A stretch of 50,177 bases of DNA from Fervidifonticultor_A sp037443565. Its GTDB lineage: Bacteria > Sysuimicrobiota > Sysuimicrobiia > Sysuimicrobiales > Humicultoraceae. The stretch lies in NCBI GenBank assembly GCA_037443565.1, contig JBBIOB010000020.1, positions 1 through 50,177 of the forward strand, given 5' to 3'. The translations under genes were made by a program, and so were the position numbers. The notes under the pieces were generated by a model. The model saw nothing but the letters and a program-made list of their open reading frames with translations. It ran no database searches and was not told where the DNA came from. Positions within the stretch are counted from its first letter, which is position 1. Each line of letters opens with the position of its first letter. Below, one piece after another: positions 9,369-17,392 of the stretch.

Positions 9369-10839
9369 TGTCCGCCACCTCCCCGGTGGGGTCCATGACC
9401 GTCAGCGTGATCTGCACCGATCTGACCGCGGCGGCCGCCGGACCGGGAGCCGCGGGGCAGGGGACCGTGCTGCCGGCGCTGTTGAAGCACTGCACACCCA
9501 TGGCGCGGAGCGGGCCGGCCAGGGGCTGCCAGGCGCCGGGAGACGGCCCTGTCTCCTCGGCAGCCAGCGTTGCCGACGGTTCGGGGTCGGCGACGCGAAG
9601 CCGGACGATCAGGTGGCGGTGCCGATGGTTCTGGGGGGAGGCGGCCGTGGCACCGTTGCCGTCCACCTGCCCGTAGTGCAGGCCGGAAGAGTAGGTCGCG
9701 TTTGTAGCGGTGATCATCCATCCGGGTTCGGCGACCGTCGCCAGCCAGACCTTGCCCCGCAGTTGAGAGCCCACCAGCGCGAATCGCCCGTAGTAGTCGG
9801 CGCCGCGCGTGATGACGACCGGGGCAGTGGCCAGACTGGTGCCCGCGGCGGTCCAGGTCCTCACCCGCCGCAGCCGAAGCGCGGTGTTCCTGCTCTCGCC
9901 AGGCTCCAGCCTGTACCCCGTCCCGGTCTCACTCCGCCGGGCACTCACGCCGACCACATGTCGAGTGCTGTTCTGCGCCGCGGGGCCATCGCTCCGGAAC
10001 CCCCAGATGATCTCAGCGTTGCCGTGGGGCACGTTCTTGCTGAACTGCCGGTACCCGCTCGCCGACGCCGCGTTGAACACGAACCCGTCGCTTGATGCCG
10101 ACTTCGTCCCGGCGAGGTTGTCGCGGCGCGTCCACCCAGCCAGGGTCGTGCCGTCCTCGTAGTCGAGGAACACGTAGTCTCCATTTGCCGGAGCGGAGGA
10201 TGCCGAGAGGTCCCCGTAGTGGAGGTAGTAGTTGTTGTCTGACGCACCGGCCGCAATCGGTGCCTGCAGCCGGAACCACAGGCGCACGGCGGCCGTGTTC
10301 CAGGCCGTGGGCGTTGCGGTGAAGTTGAAACTGAAGCGGTCGAGCTCCTGCCACCGGGAGCCGGTCCAGTAGACAATGCGCACGTCGTCCCCGCTCGCCA
10401 GGCTCTTACCCGCGGTCACCAGCGCCGCGTGGTCGAAGACAATCGAGACCGAGTAGCCTGCCGGCACGGCGGTCCCGGCCGTCACGGTGATCCGGCGCCG
10501 GAACACGTAGTCAGCCCCGACCCGGTACTCGAGCTCACCGCTCGCGCCGTTCAGCCTGTACTCCACGGTGGGCGCCGCGCCGGTCCCGTCCCCCAGCGCG
10601 GTTGTGAACCGCAGCTCAGTCGAGTTCAGCACCGCGAACGACCGGGCCGTCCGAATCTCGCGCACCACCTTGTCCATGGCGCGGCGGGCGTTCTGGAGCC
10701 CCTCCGTGTGCCGGTCGACGCGGTCCCATGACGCCTTCGCTAGAGAGAGGACCGGCACCAGAGCCGCGAGCGCAACGGTCAGCAGGGCGGCGGTCGCCAG
10801 CAGCTCGGTCAGCGTGGCCCCGCGTTCACACTGTGTCAT
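9331..10839 (-). CDS. Large pseudopilin/PilW-like protein with DUF2341 and lectin-like domain
   Basis: 502 aa, about twice the size of ordinary PilW. The N-terminus has a prepilin motif (GATLTELLATAALLTVALAA, Glu at +5) and a long helix to about residue 50. Residues about 85-115 keep the GspJ/PilW-like start (RFTTALGDG, VEYRLNG). From about residue 125, VPAGYSVSIVFDHAALV through WYYLH-like NNYYLHYGD is a DUF2341 domain. Residues about 225-400 (DYEDGTTLAGWT onward) look like a concanavalin/LamG-type beta sandwich. The C-terminus again resembles a minor pilin. The domain insertion suggests a pilus-tip adhesin that binds glycan. Ligand and surface exposure are inference. Confidence 0.78.
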   Translation of the reverse strand: MTQCERGATLTELLATAALLTVALAALVPVLSLAKASWDRVDRHTEGLQNARRAMDKVVREIRTARSFAVLNSTELRFTTALGDGTGAAPTVEYRLNGASGELEYRVGADYVFRRRITVTAGTAVPAGYSVSIVFDHAALVTAGKSLASGDDVRIVYWTGSRWQELDRFSFNFTATPTAWNTAAVRLWFRLQAPIAAGASDNNYYLHYGDLSASSAPANGDYVFLDYEDGTTLAGWTRRDNLAGTKSASSDGFVFNAASASGYRQFSKNVPHGNAEIIWGFRSDGPAAQNSTRHVVGVSARRSETGTGYRLEPGESRNTALRLRRVRTWTAAGTSLATAPVVITRGADYYGRFALVGSQLRGKVWLATVAEPGWMITATNATYSSGLHYGQVDGNGATAASPQNHRHRHLIVRLRVADPEPSATLAAEETGPSPGAWQPLAGPLRAMGVQCFNSAGSTVPCPAAPGPAAAAVRSVQITLTVMDPTGEVADIVLTSRAYRQAP

Positions 10840-10848
10840 CGGCGATCC

Positions 10849-11289
10849 CTATGGGCGCGACGTGACCTTGGTATCCAGCCGGACCTGCTCTTCACCCGCA
10901 TCGCAGGTTCCGCTGGCGTCGCCGTCCCGACAGGCGGTCGTCGAGACCGCCACGAGCATGCCGACGCCGGGCAGTGCGCTCGAGGCCTCGACGGAGATGG
11001 TCCACACGAGGCGGCACCCGGAGAGGTCCGCGCAGGGTTCCGTCCCGGAGGCGACGCCTGAGATGTCGGCCCGGAGCCTGTTCGTGATCTCCTCGGCCTT
11101 TCGGATAGCCGCGGCCTCCAGGCGCAGGTGGATGTCGGAGACCTGGGCCGGTCCCAGCGTGGCAGGCATCATCTGGAGCAGCGGGATCAGCGCGACCCCG
11201 ATGATGGCCGCCGCGATCAGCAACTCGATCAGGGTTACACCGGCTTCGCCTGCGCGTGGACCACGCGGCCAAGCATGCGGGGGACTCAT
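10849..11289 (-). CDS. Type IV pilus minor pilin, PilV/GspI-like
   Basis: 146 aa. A short basic leader ends at Gly, followed by VTLIELLIAAAIIGVALIPLL (Glu +5), the class III signal for prepilin peptidase. The pilin helix continues to about residue 70 (RLEAAAIRKAEEI). The small C-terminal domain has four cysteines (CADLSGC, CRDG, TCDAG) that could form two disulfides after export. ATG 11289 overlaps the stop of the FimT-like gene as ATGA. It sits 9 nt before the PilW-like gene. This is the normal order of minor pilins that prime pilus assembly. Confidence 0.8.
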   Translation of the reverse strand: MSPPHAWPRGPRAGEAGVTLIELLIAAAIIGVALIPLLQMMPATLGPAQVSDIHLRLEAAAIRKAEEITNRLRADISGVASGTEPCADLSGCRLVWTISVEASSALPGVGMLVAVSTTACRDGDASGTCDAGEEQVRLDTKVTSRP

Positions 11290-11726
11290 GGCCCGACCAC
11301 CGTCACCCGGCCGGTGGCCGCAGTCACCTGCACGGTGACCGCCGTGCTACCCGCCGTGAGCGTGACGGTGCCGCCGGAGGCGGCGCCCCCGGTGGGCTGG
11401 AACGTGAACTGCTGGGGACCGGTGGCGGTCACCCCGGTGGGCAGCGACTTCGGGTAGTCCGGCTCATCGGGCCCGCCCGCCTGGCGGATGGTGTAGGTCA
11501 CGTACGGCCCGCCCAGGGGCGAGAACTCCAGCACCACATCGGCGCGGCGCGTGATCGCGAGGCGCTGAGCGAGCCGCAGATCGGCCGCCAGTTGCCGGGC
11601 CTGGGCCCTGGCCTGGAGCGTCTCGGGGACGACCAGGCGCGGCACGGCCACGACCACCAGCACGACGACCACCGCGGCGACCGCCAGCGCCTCGATCAGG
11701 CTGAAGCCGGACTCACCCGTGCGCAT
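11286..11726 (-). CDS. Type II secretion/pilus pseudopilin, GspH/FimT-like
   Basis: 146 aa from ATG 11726, which lies 4 nt after the stop of the upstream pilin. A longer open frame exists but only overlaps that pilin. MRTGESG leader, then FSLIEALAVAAVVVVLVVVAVP with Glu at +5. The following segment (QARQLAADLRLAQRLAITRR) is the GspH/FimT signature helix, and the C-terminal half is beta-rich (GGTVTLTAGSTAVTVQV). Acts as a minor pseudopilin at the fibre tip together with the PilV-, PilW- and PilX-like proteins of the same operon. Confidence 0.83.
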   Translation of the reverse strand: MRTGESGFSLIEALAVAAVVVVLVVVAVPRLVVPETLQARAQARQLAADLRLAQRLAITRRADVVLEFSPLGGPYVTYTIRQAGGPDEPDYPKSLPTGVTATGPQQFTFQPTGGAASGGTVTLTAGSTAVTVQVTAATGRVTVVGP

Positions 11727-11730
11727 CGCA

Positions 11731-12075
11731 TCACGGCATGAGGACGCGGCACCGGCTCGCGTCATAGTTGGTCGTGAAGAACCCCTGCCCGCCGCCGACC
11801 GGGTCTGTCGGCGCTCCATCCGGGAAGTAGGTCGTATCGTTGAGGAACGCCGTGAAGGCCGTGGCATCCGCCGGGCAGGCCGTGTTCCGATATTGGTAGA
11901 GTGCCAGGGCCGAGTTGATCGACCGCACGTTGGCGGCGCGCACCGCGGTGCGCGCATCCGCCTCGGCGCCGAAGTAGTTGGGCAGCGCGATGGCGATGAG
12001 GACACCGAGCACCAAGATCACCGCCAGCACCTCGACGAACGTGAATCCCTGCTGACCACGTGCCATGCCTTTCAT
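11731..12075 (-). CDS. Major pilin / GspG-like prepilin
   Basis: 114 aa from ATG 12075, chosen because a clear GGAGGT ribosome site lies 7 nt upstream. A start at 12114 would add 13 unlikely residues. Leader MKGMARGQQG, then FTFVEVLAVILVLGVLIAIALP (Glu +5). After the helix, NVRSINSALALYQYRN and a short YFPDG loop match GspG/ComGC-like major pseudopilins. One disulfide is possible (CPAD with CRVL). The strong ribosome site and first-pilin position suggest it is the main fibre subunit. Confidence 0.84.
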   Translation of the reverse strand: MKGMARGQQGFTFVEVLAVILVLGVLIAIALPNYFGAEADARTAVRAANVRSINSALALYQYRNTACPADATAFTAFLNDTTYFPDGAPTDPVGGGQGFFTTNYDASRCRVLMP

Positions 12076-12110
12076 CCCAGCACCTCCGTGTTCGTTGTGC
12101 TTGCTGCGCC

Positions 12111-13325
12111 TCACCGCAGCAGCGCCTTGGGCAGCCCGAAGATCGGGAGATACAGCGCCAGCAGGACGAGTGCTACGACGCCGCCCAGGGCGATCGTGAG
12201 CATCGGCTCGGCCAGCGTGACGAGCTTCCGGATGGCATAGTCGGTCTCGCGCTCGAGCAGGTCGGACGCGCGCTGGAGCATCGCGTCGAGGCGTCCGGAC
12301 TCTTCGCCCATGGCGACCATGCGGTGCACCATGGGGGGAAAAGCCTCAGCGGAGCGCATGGCTTCGCTGAGCCGTGCGCCTCGCGACACCCTCTCCTTGA
12401 GGTGGCCGATGGCCGCCAGCATCCGGGGATCAGACGTGCTCTCCATCGTGATGTCGAGGGCGGTCAGGACCGGCACCCCGCTGGCCTGCATCAGCCCGAA
12501 GGACCGGACGAACCGGCTGGCCTGAATCATCCGGGCCACGTTGCCGAGCCGGGGAGTCCTCAGGAGCAGCCACAGGCCCGCTTGGCGCAGCCATGACTGG
12601 ACACGGGGTCGGGTCAGCACCCAGAAACCGAGTGCGGCACACGCGGCCGTCGTCAGCAGCGCGGGCCAGCCCGGCCGCGTCGCACGGCTCGCGGAGAGCA
12701 GCGCCTGCGTCAGCAGGGGCAGCGAGGCTCCGGAGGCGGCGTACACCCGTTCGAAGATCGGGACGACGACCGTGAGGAACACACCGGTGACCACGACGGC
12801 CATAGCGAGGACAAACGTCGGGTAGACAAACATCGAGCGCACCTTCTGCCGCAACGCCGCCTCGCGGTCCAGATAGTCGGTCAACCTGACCAGCGAGGGC
12901 GCGAGCGCGCCGGCGGTCTCCCCCGTGCGGACGACCCCGACGTACAGGGGCGAGAACAGTGCGGGATGCCGCCTGAGCGTGGTGGAGAGACTGCTCCCGG
13001 ACTCGATGCTCTCCTCCATGTCGGCGATGGCCTGACGCAGCGCGGGATGCTCGGCCTGCTCCCGCAGCAGCGCCAGGCTGCGCATGATCGGTACGCCGGA
13101 CTCGACCAATCCCGCGAGGTGGAAGGTGAGGGCAGAGATCTCCTCCGGGTCAGGCCGGCGCGGCAGCAGGCTGCTCAAGCCGCGGCGCGCGCGGAGTCGG
13201 AGCGACGTGATAAACAGCCCCTGATCGCGGAGATGCCGGCGCGCCTGCGCATCGTCCTCCGCATCGAGCACGCCTCTCAGGGTGTTGCCGATGCTGTCCC
13301 GGCCGGTGTATTCGAATGCCGGCAT
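12111..13325 (-). CDS. pilC: Type IV pilus/type II secretion inner-membrane platform protein
   Basis: 404 aa polytopic platform protein of the GspF/PilC family that couples the assembly ATPase to pilin insertion. It begins with the conserved FEYTGRDSIGNTLRGVLDA. It has two homologous cytosolic helical domains (about 70-165 and 265-370), each followed by membrane segments, with hydrophobic stretches near 170-192, 215-235 and 375-395. The conserved GVPIMRSLALL and ASGVPVLTALDI repeats are both present. It starts 11 nt after pilB and is followed by the pilin gene, so assembly machinery and fibre are in one transcript. Confidence 0.92.
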   Translation of the reverse strand: MPAFEYTGRDSIGNTLRGVLDAEDDAQARRHLRDQGLFITSLRLRARRGLSSLLPRRPDPEEISALTFHLAGLVESGVPIMRSLALLREQAEHPALRQAIADMEESIESGSSLSTTLRRHPALFSPLYVGVVRTGETAGALAPSLVRLTDYLDREAALRQKVRSMFVYPTFVLAMAVVVTGVFLTVVVPIFERVYAASGASLPLLTQALLSASRATRPGWPALLTTAACAALGFWVLTRPRVQSWLRQAGLWLLLRTPRLGNVARMIQASRFVRSFGLMQASGVPVLTALDITMESTSDPRMLAAIGHLKERVSRGARLSEAMRSAEAFPPMVHRMVAMGEESGRLDAMLQRASDLLERETDYAIRKLVTLAEPMLTIALGGVVALVLLALYLPIFGLPKALLR

Positions 13326-13336
13326 GGTCTGCTCCG

Positions 13337-15247
13337 CTACTCCGTCTCCGACAGCACCACGCGACGCAGCTCGTCCAGGCTCGTCGCGGCCTCCAGCACC
13401 TTGGCCACGCCGGCCTGGCGCATGGTACGCATCCCGTGGCGCTCGGCTGCCTCCCGGATGGCGCTGACAGGTCGGCGCTCAATGGTCAACTCCCGAATCT
13501 CGTCCGTAATGTGGAGGATCTCGAAGACGCCGGTGCGGCCCCGGTAGCCCAGGGCGCCGCATTCCGCGCACCGGCCCGGGGTCCACACGTCGGCCGCGGC
13601 GTCCTGGGGCAGGCCCAGCTCCTGCCGCTCTTCGGGCGTGGCGGTGCGCCGTTCGCAGCACGATCTGCAGAGCGTGCGCACCAGGCGCTGACCGACCGCC
13701 GCCAGCAGGGTGGAGGTGATCAGGTAGGGCTCCACGCCCATGTTGATCAGGCGCACCACCGCGCCCGCGGCGTTGTTGGTGTGCAGCGTGCTGAGGACCA
13801 GGTGCCCGGTCAGCGCGGCCTGGACGGCGATCTGCGCCGTCTCGGGGTCGCGGATCTCGCCGACCATGATCACGTCGGGGTCCTGGCGGATGATCGCGCG
13901 CAACCCCGTGGCAAAGGAGACGGCCATCTTCGACCTCACCGCGATCTGCGTGATCCCCGGCAGGTGGTACTCGACCGGATCCTCGATCGTCATGATGTTC
14001 CTGGAGCGCTCGTTGAGCCGGCTGACGCACCCGTACAGGGTGGTGGTCTTGCCGCATCCGGTGGGGCCCGTCACGAGAATCATCCCGTGCGGTCTCGCCA
14101 GCAGGCGGTTCAACAGCTCCTGCTGATCGGGCAGCAGGCCCAGGCGGTTCAGGCCGAGCAGCACCCGGGTCTTGTCCAGCACGCGGATGGTGATCCGCTC
14201 GCCGAAGGTCGCGCCCACCGTAGCGATCCGCAGGTCGTGCTCGCGCCCACCCAGCTCGTAGCGCAGCCGGCCGTCCTGCGGCCGCACGCGCTCGGCGATG
14301 TCCAGACCGGCCAGGGCCTTGACTCTTGAGGTCACGGCCGCGGCCACGCCCCGCACGAGGCGCGCCTTGTCGTGGAGCAGCCCGTCGACGCGGTAGCGGA
14401 CCGCGGTGCCGTCGGTCATCGGCTCGATGTGGATGTCGGTGGCGCCGTCCCGGACCGCACCCTGGATCAGCGAGTCGACCAGGCGCACCACCGGCGGATC
14501 ATGCGGCGAGTCGCTGGCGGCGACCGAGGCGAGGTCGGGCTCGACATCCTCGACCACGCCCGAGGCCTCGATACCCTTGCTGACCGCGCGGGTGATGTCG
14601 AACCTTGTCGAGAGGAGCCACTCGAAGTCCCGCTCGGTCGTCTGAAACGGACGCACGCGGGTCCGCAGCAGGGCCGACAGGAAGTCGATCGTCACCACAT
14701 CGGTCGGATCCACCATGGCGACGTGAACCTCGCGCCCGACCCGCTCGAATGGCACGGCGCGGTGCTCGAGGATCGTGCTCACCGGGATGCTGTGGAGTAC
14801 GTCGTCACTAAGTTGGGCCGTCACCAGGTTGACGTAGGGCGTGCCCTTCTGCGCTCCCAGGGCGTCGCCCAGGGCCTGCTTGGTGATGAACCCGCGCTTG
14901 ACCAGCACCTGACCGAGACGCTCGCCGGTCTTCGCCTGCTCGGCCAGCGCCTCTTCGAGCTGTTCCGGGGTTAGCAGCTCCGCTGCGAGCAGCATCTGGC
15001 CGAGGCGCTGCTGGGAGACACTCGGACCGTACGACGGCTCGCCGGTCCCATCCGACCGTTGCACCACCAGCCCGTCGGCCAGCAAGCTCGCCAATGCCGC
15101 GTCGACGTCATCGCGGAGGGCGCTGAGGTCCTGGGCGATCGTCGCGGCCGTGGGCCGCTCCCGGGCGCGGGCCTGCACGTAGGCCTGAATGCGGCGTCGG
15201 AGGGAGCCGCTCACGGATCCTGGCGTGTCGGTGTCAACGACGGCCAC
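13337..15247 (-). CDS. pilB: Type IV pilus assembly ATPase with MshE-type N-terminal domain
   Basis: 636 aa hexameric extension ATPase. Residues about 80-220 are the MshEN domain (RLGQMLL, LTPEQLEEAL and RLGQVLVKRGFI repeats), a fold known to bind cyclic di-GMP in some members. The AAA core has Walker A GPTGCGKTT (394-402), an Asp box TIEDPVEYHLPG, Walker B PDVIMVGEIRDPET and the His box LVLSTLHTN. A zinc tetracysteine (CRSCC then CAEC) follows. GTG 15247 overlaps the small HTH gene by 14 nt. No pilT, pilM-Q or prepilin peptidase lies nearby, so the machine needs parts encoded elsewhere. Confidence 0.94.
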   Translation of the reverse strand: MAVVDTDTPGSVSGSLRRRIQAYVQARARERPTAATIAQDLSALRDDVDAALASLLADGLVVQRSDGTGEPSYGPSVSQQRLGQMLLAAELLTPEQLEEALAEQAKTGERLGQVLVKRGFITKQALGDALGAQKGTPYVNLVTAQLSDDVLHSIPVSTILEHRAVPFERVGREVHVAMVDPTDVVTIDFLSALLRTRVRPFQTTERDFEWLLSTRFDITRAVSKGIEASGVVEDVEPDLASVAASDSPHDPPVVRLVDSLIQGAVRDGATDIHIEPMTDGTAVRYRVDGLLHDKARLVRGVAAAVTSRVKALAGLDIAERVRPQDGRLRYELGGREHDLRIATVGATFGERITIRVLDKTRVLLGLNRLGLLPDQQELLNRLLARPHGMILVTGPTGCGKTTTLYGCVSRLNERSRNIMTIEDPVEYHLPGITQIAVRSKMAVSFATGLRAIIRQDPDVIMVGEIRDPETAQIAVQAALTGHLVLSTLHTNNAAGAVVRLINMGVEPYLITSTLLAAVGQRLVRTLCRSCCERRTATPEERQELGLPQDAAADVWTPGRCAECGALGYRGRTGVFEILHITDEIRELTIERRPVSAIREAAERHGMRTMRQAGVAKVLEAATSLDELRRVVLSETE

Positions 15248-15482
15248 GCGGTTTGAGCCTCCTCGAGGGCCGTGCGCTGGTGGGCCTCGCGCCGTCGCGA
15301 TGGGCGTTGATCTCCCGCTCCTGCAGCCACTGGCTGAGCTGGTCCTTCTTGAACCGCCACGACCGGCCCACGCGCAACGCGGGCAGCTCCCCGCGCTGGA
15401 TGAGCCGGTAGACCGTCATGCTGTGCACGCGCAGGTACCTCGCTACTTCATCCACAGTCAAGATCGTCGGTCGCCGTTCCAT
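15234..15482 (-). CDS. Small helix-turn-helix DNA-binding protein (excisionase/MerR-like, HTH_17)
   Basis: 82 aa. Residues 5-55 are a winged HTH_17 domain: ILTVDEVARYLRVHSMTVYR, then LIQRGELPALRVGRSWRFKK and QLSQWL. The C-terminal 25 residues are basic and disordered. Such domains bind DNA as excisionases or small regulators. There is no integrase, so a regulator of the pilus operon is more likely. Its gene leads the operon and overlaps pilB by 14 nt, which suggests coupled expression. ATG 15482 has a moderate GAGG-type site upstream. Confidence 0.82.
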   Translation of the reverse strand: MERRPTILTVDEVARYLRVHSMTVYRLIQRGELPALRVGRSWRFKKDQLSQWLQEREINAHRDGARPTSARPSRRLKPRGRR

Positions 15483-15539
15483 GCCCCGGCCTCCGAGGTT
15501 CCTCGCCCGATCGCTCGATTATGGTCCTTCCCAACAAGC

Positions 15540-15574
15540 GACTTGCGTAGACTTGTCGAACACGGGTTGACTTG
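15540..15574. promoter_or_regulatory. Three GACTTG repeats upstream of the pilus operon
   Basis: GACTTG occurs at 15540, 15550 and 15569 on the plus strand (CAAGTC on the operon strand), with starts 10 and 19 bp apart, about one and two helical turns. They lie 58-92 bp before the HTH gene start, in the upstream control region of the pilus operon. A CATAAT -10-like element follows on the minus strand near 15519-15524. A phased binding site for a regulator is an inference; no protein is known to bind it. Confidence 0.35.
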
Positions 15575-15642
15575 AGACAGCACGTTCAGCAGAGCCCGAA
15601 GCCGCCCGCGGAGCAGCGGTCCGAGCAGGGCACAGACGGGGG

Positions 15643-16518
15643 TTATCGAGCGGGAGCGAGGACGGTCAACGCGCCGCGGTGGACGCGGAAGCGCGCGGGC
15701 AGCAGGCCCACCGCTTCGCCGTCGGCCTGCACGGCCACCGGCGTCGTGCTCTCGACGTAGATCTCGGTCGCCTGCGCCTGGCGCACCTTGGGATGCCCGA
15801 GATGCCCACCCGAGAATACCTGCGGCAGGACGACGAGCGTCTCGAACCGTGTCAGCGGGCCCGCGATGACCGCATGGAGGAGCCCGTCGTCGGGACGCGC
15901 CGGCGGGACCAGCCACATGCCGCCCGCGTTGTGGCTGGTGTTGCCAACGGCGATGAGAAAGATACGCTCCTGTTGTACCGCGCCGTCGATCGTGATCGTG
16001 ACATTCACCGGGCGATACGTCACCAGCGTGGTGAGGATGCCGATCGCGTACATCGCCGCTCCACCGAGGACCTTGGGCCACGCGTTGACGCGCCGCGCCA
16101 CCTCGCCGTCGAACCCGGCTCCGGCGATCGTCAGGAAGTAGCAGCCGTTGACCTCGCCCACGTCGATCGCCCGAGGTCGGCCGCGGACCAGCGCCGCGGC
16201 CGCGGCCAGCGGATCGCGTGGCAGGCCGAGCGCCCGCGCGAAGTCGTTGCCGGTGCCGGCCGGCAGCACCGCCATGGTGGCGCCCCGGCGTGCGGTCAGC
16301 AGGCCGTTGGCGACTTCGTGCGCCGTGCCGTCGCCGCCGACGACCAGGATCAGCGGCTCGGAGGACGCCGCCGCGAGGTCGCGAGCGTGGCCCCTCCGCT
16401 CGGTGAGCTCCGTCCGGATCCGCCAGCCGGCTTCTTCCAGGATCGGCCGGATTCGGTCCCAGTGGCGAGAGGCCCACCGGCCGTCCGATGTGGGATTCAC
16501 AATGGCGTGCACGCGCAT
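15643..16518 (-). CDS. Diacylglycerol/lipid kinase (DagK/YegS family)
   Basis: 291 aa from ATG 16518, which has a GGAAGAG site upstream. A start at 16599 would add 27 residues without homology. Phosphorylates diacylglycerol or a related lipid at the membrane. It opens with VHAIVNPTSDGRWA and has the catalytic-domain nucleotide motif VVGGDGTAHEVANGLL (about 61-76). LPAGTGNDFARALGLP and the second-domain strands follow. Divergent from the next gene across 86 bp. The family includes DgkB and YegS; the substrate is not decided by sequence. Confidence 0.9.
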   Translation of the reverse strand: MRVHAIVNPTSDGRWASRHWDRIRPILEEAGWRIRTELTERRGHARDLAAASSEPLILVVGGDGTAHEVANGLLTARRGATMAVLPAGTGNDFARALGLPRDPLAAAAALVRGRPRAIDVGEVNGCYFLTIAGAGFDGEVARRVNAWPKVLGGAAMYAIGILTTLVTYRPVNVTITIDGAVQQERIFLIAVGNTSHNAGGMWLVPPARPDDGLLHAVIAGPLTRFETLVVLPQVFSGGHLGHPKVRQAQATEIYVESTTPVAVQADGEAVGLLPARFRVHRGALTVLAPAR

Positions 16519-16604
16519 GTCTCTTCCGTCCTCTTGGGTCGGCGGGATCCCCCGCGCCGGGCTCCCAGGAGGAGTTCGCGGCCGGAAGGACGGACTCATC
16601 TTCT

Positions 16605-16976
16605 ATGGCGGTTCGTGCGGAGGCCACGCCGATCGTCGTGGAGGTCCTGGCACCGAGCCTCGTTGGCCTGGGCTCTCTTCACCGCCTTGGAGGCGGCGGT
16701 CGACGGGAGCCCCGCCCTGGCGACGTCGGGAGCGGAGAGGCCTTCCGCCTGCTGCGGTTCCTCGACATGCTGCAACAGCGCTTCGGCGGCCGGGTCGTCG
16801 TGCACCTGATTGAGCCCTACTCCTGGGCCTGGCTGGTGCGCGTGCTCCGCTACCGGCCCAGGGTGTTTCCGCTCTTCCTGATCGGTGGGCGGGTCGCGGT
16901 GACCGGTCTCGAGGAGTCCGCCGTGGAGGGCCAGGTGTCGCGGCTGCTCGATGGGCCACGGAGCACTTCGTCTTGA
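16605..16976 (+). CDS. Hypothetical small protein, possibly thioredoxin-like fold
   Basis: 123 aa from ATG 16605, preceded by GGAAGGA. I do not recognise a named family. The order PIVVEVLAP (strand), RLLRFLDMLQQRFGGRVVVHLIEP, then VFPLFLIGGRVAVTGLEE and a closing helix VEGQVSRLLDG resembles a thioredoxin-like fold with a cis-Pro-like FP and no CXXC. There is no signal peptide. The same frame continues, after its stop, into the glpP remnant, but the two proteins are unrelated in sequence. The coding call is moderate because the gene is short. Confidence 0.5.
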   Translation: MAVRAEATPIVVEVLAPSLVGLGSLHRLGGGGRREPRPGDVGSGEAFRLLRFLDMLQQRFGGRVVVHLIEPYSWAWLVRVLRYRPRVFPLFLIGGRVAVTGLEESAVEGQVSRLLDGPRSTSS

Positions 16977-17144
16977 CTCCGGTCGGGCCACGATCTGGGG
17001 CTGCCGATCATCGGCGCGGGGCTCATCAGAACACCTGATCTTGTCAGACGTATCCTGGAGGCCGAGGCGGTGGGGGTGTCGGTCAGCGCCCGCGACCTCT
17101 GGGGGTTGGCGCGTCCCGGCCTCGGGCGGCCAGCCAGCCGTTGA
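16977..17144 (+). pseudogene. glpP: C-terminal remnant of a GlpP-type glycerol-3-phosphate-responsive antiterminator
   Basis: After the stop at 16974-16976 the same frame reads LGLPIIGAGLIRTPDLVRR, then VGVSVSARDLWG, ending at TGA 17144. This matches the C-terminal phosphate-binding end of GlpP, where the family has (V/I)IAGGLIRTxEDV, a short helix and AVSTSxRxLW. No start codon and no N-terminal two-thirds are present, so the gene is a fragment of about 50 codons. GlpP binds G3P and leader RNA of glycerol genes. The remnant lies directly upstream of a glycerol-phosphate operon whose leader has a terminator-like hairpin, so the match is unlikely to be chance. Confidence 0.66.
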
Positions 17145-17392
17145 CCTGCGATGGAGCGGGGTGCCAGGCGGGAAGGGAACCCGGTGTGGTCGTCGCGAAT
17201 GACTATAGGTAATCACGGAGTGGAGGCCTCGTGGGGGTATCGGGCCTGCACTGGAACAGTCAGACAAGCACGGTGGGGTGTGAAGCGGAGAGGCCCCGCC
17301 GCGGTGCCTGGGTACGGGCTGCGGCGGGGCTATTGGTTCACGCGAGGCGCTCTGCCAATCGGCACGAGGATTGCATCTGGAGGAGGGAGAGG
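17145..17392 (+). promoter_or_regulatory. Leader region of the ABC/glycerol-phosphate operon
   Basis: About 250 bases with no convincing gene. It contains a weak TATAGG -10-like element at 17204 and a G-rich stretch. The perfect hairpin at 17293-17330 and the strong ribosome site GGAGGGAGAGG just before ATG 17393 complete it. The open frames here have no family resemblance. The region is read as a 5' untranslated leader of up to 180 nt. Confidence 0.5.
17293..17330 (+). terminator. Leader hairpin, candidate attenuator
   Basis: Arms GCCCCGCCGC (17293-17302) and GCGGCGGGGC (17321-17330) are perfectly complementary over 10 bp with an 18-nt loop. They are followed by TATTGGTT, only a weak U tract. 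It sits about 63 nt before the first gene of the operon. As a leader structure it fits attenuation or antitermination, in keeping with the adjacent glpP remnant. Confidence 0.55.

Noticed and set aside
16951..17202. 83-codon open frame in the gap after the small unknown gene
   Set aside because: No family resemblance; the same bases in another frame encode the recognisable GlpP tail.
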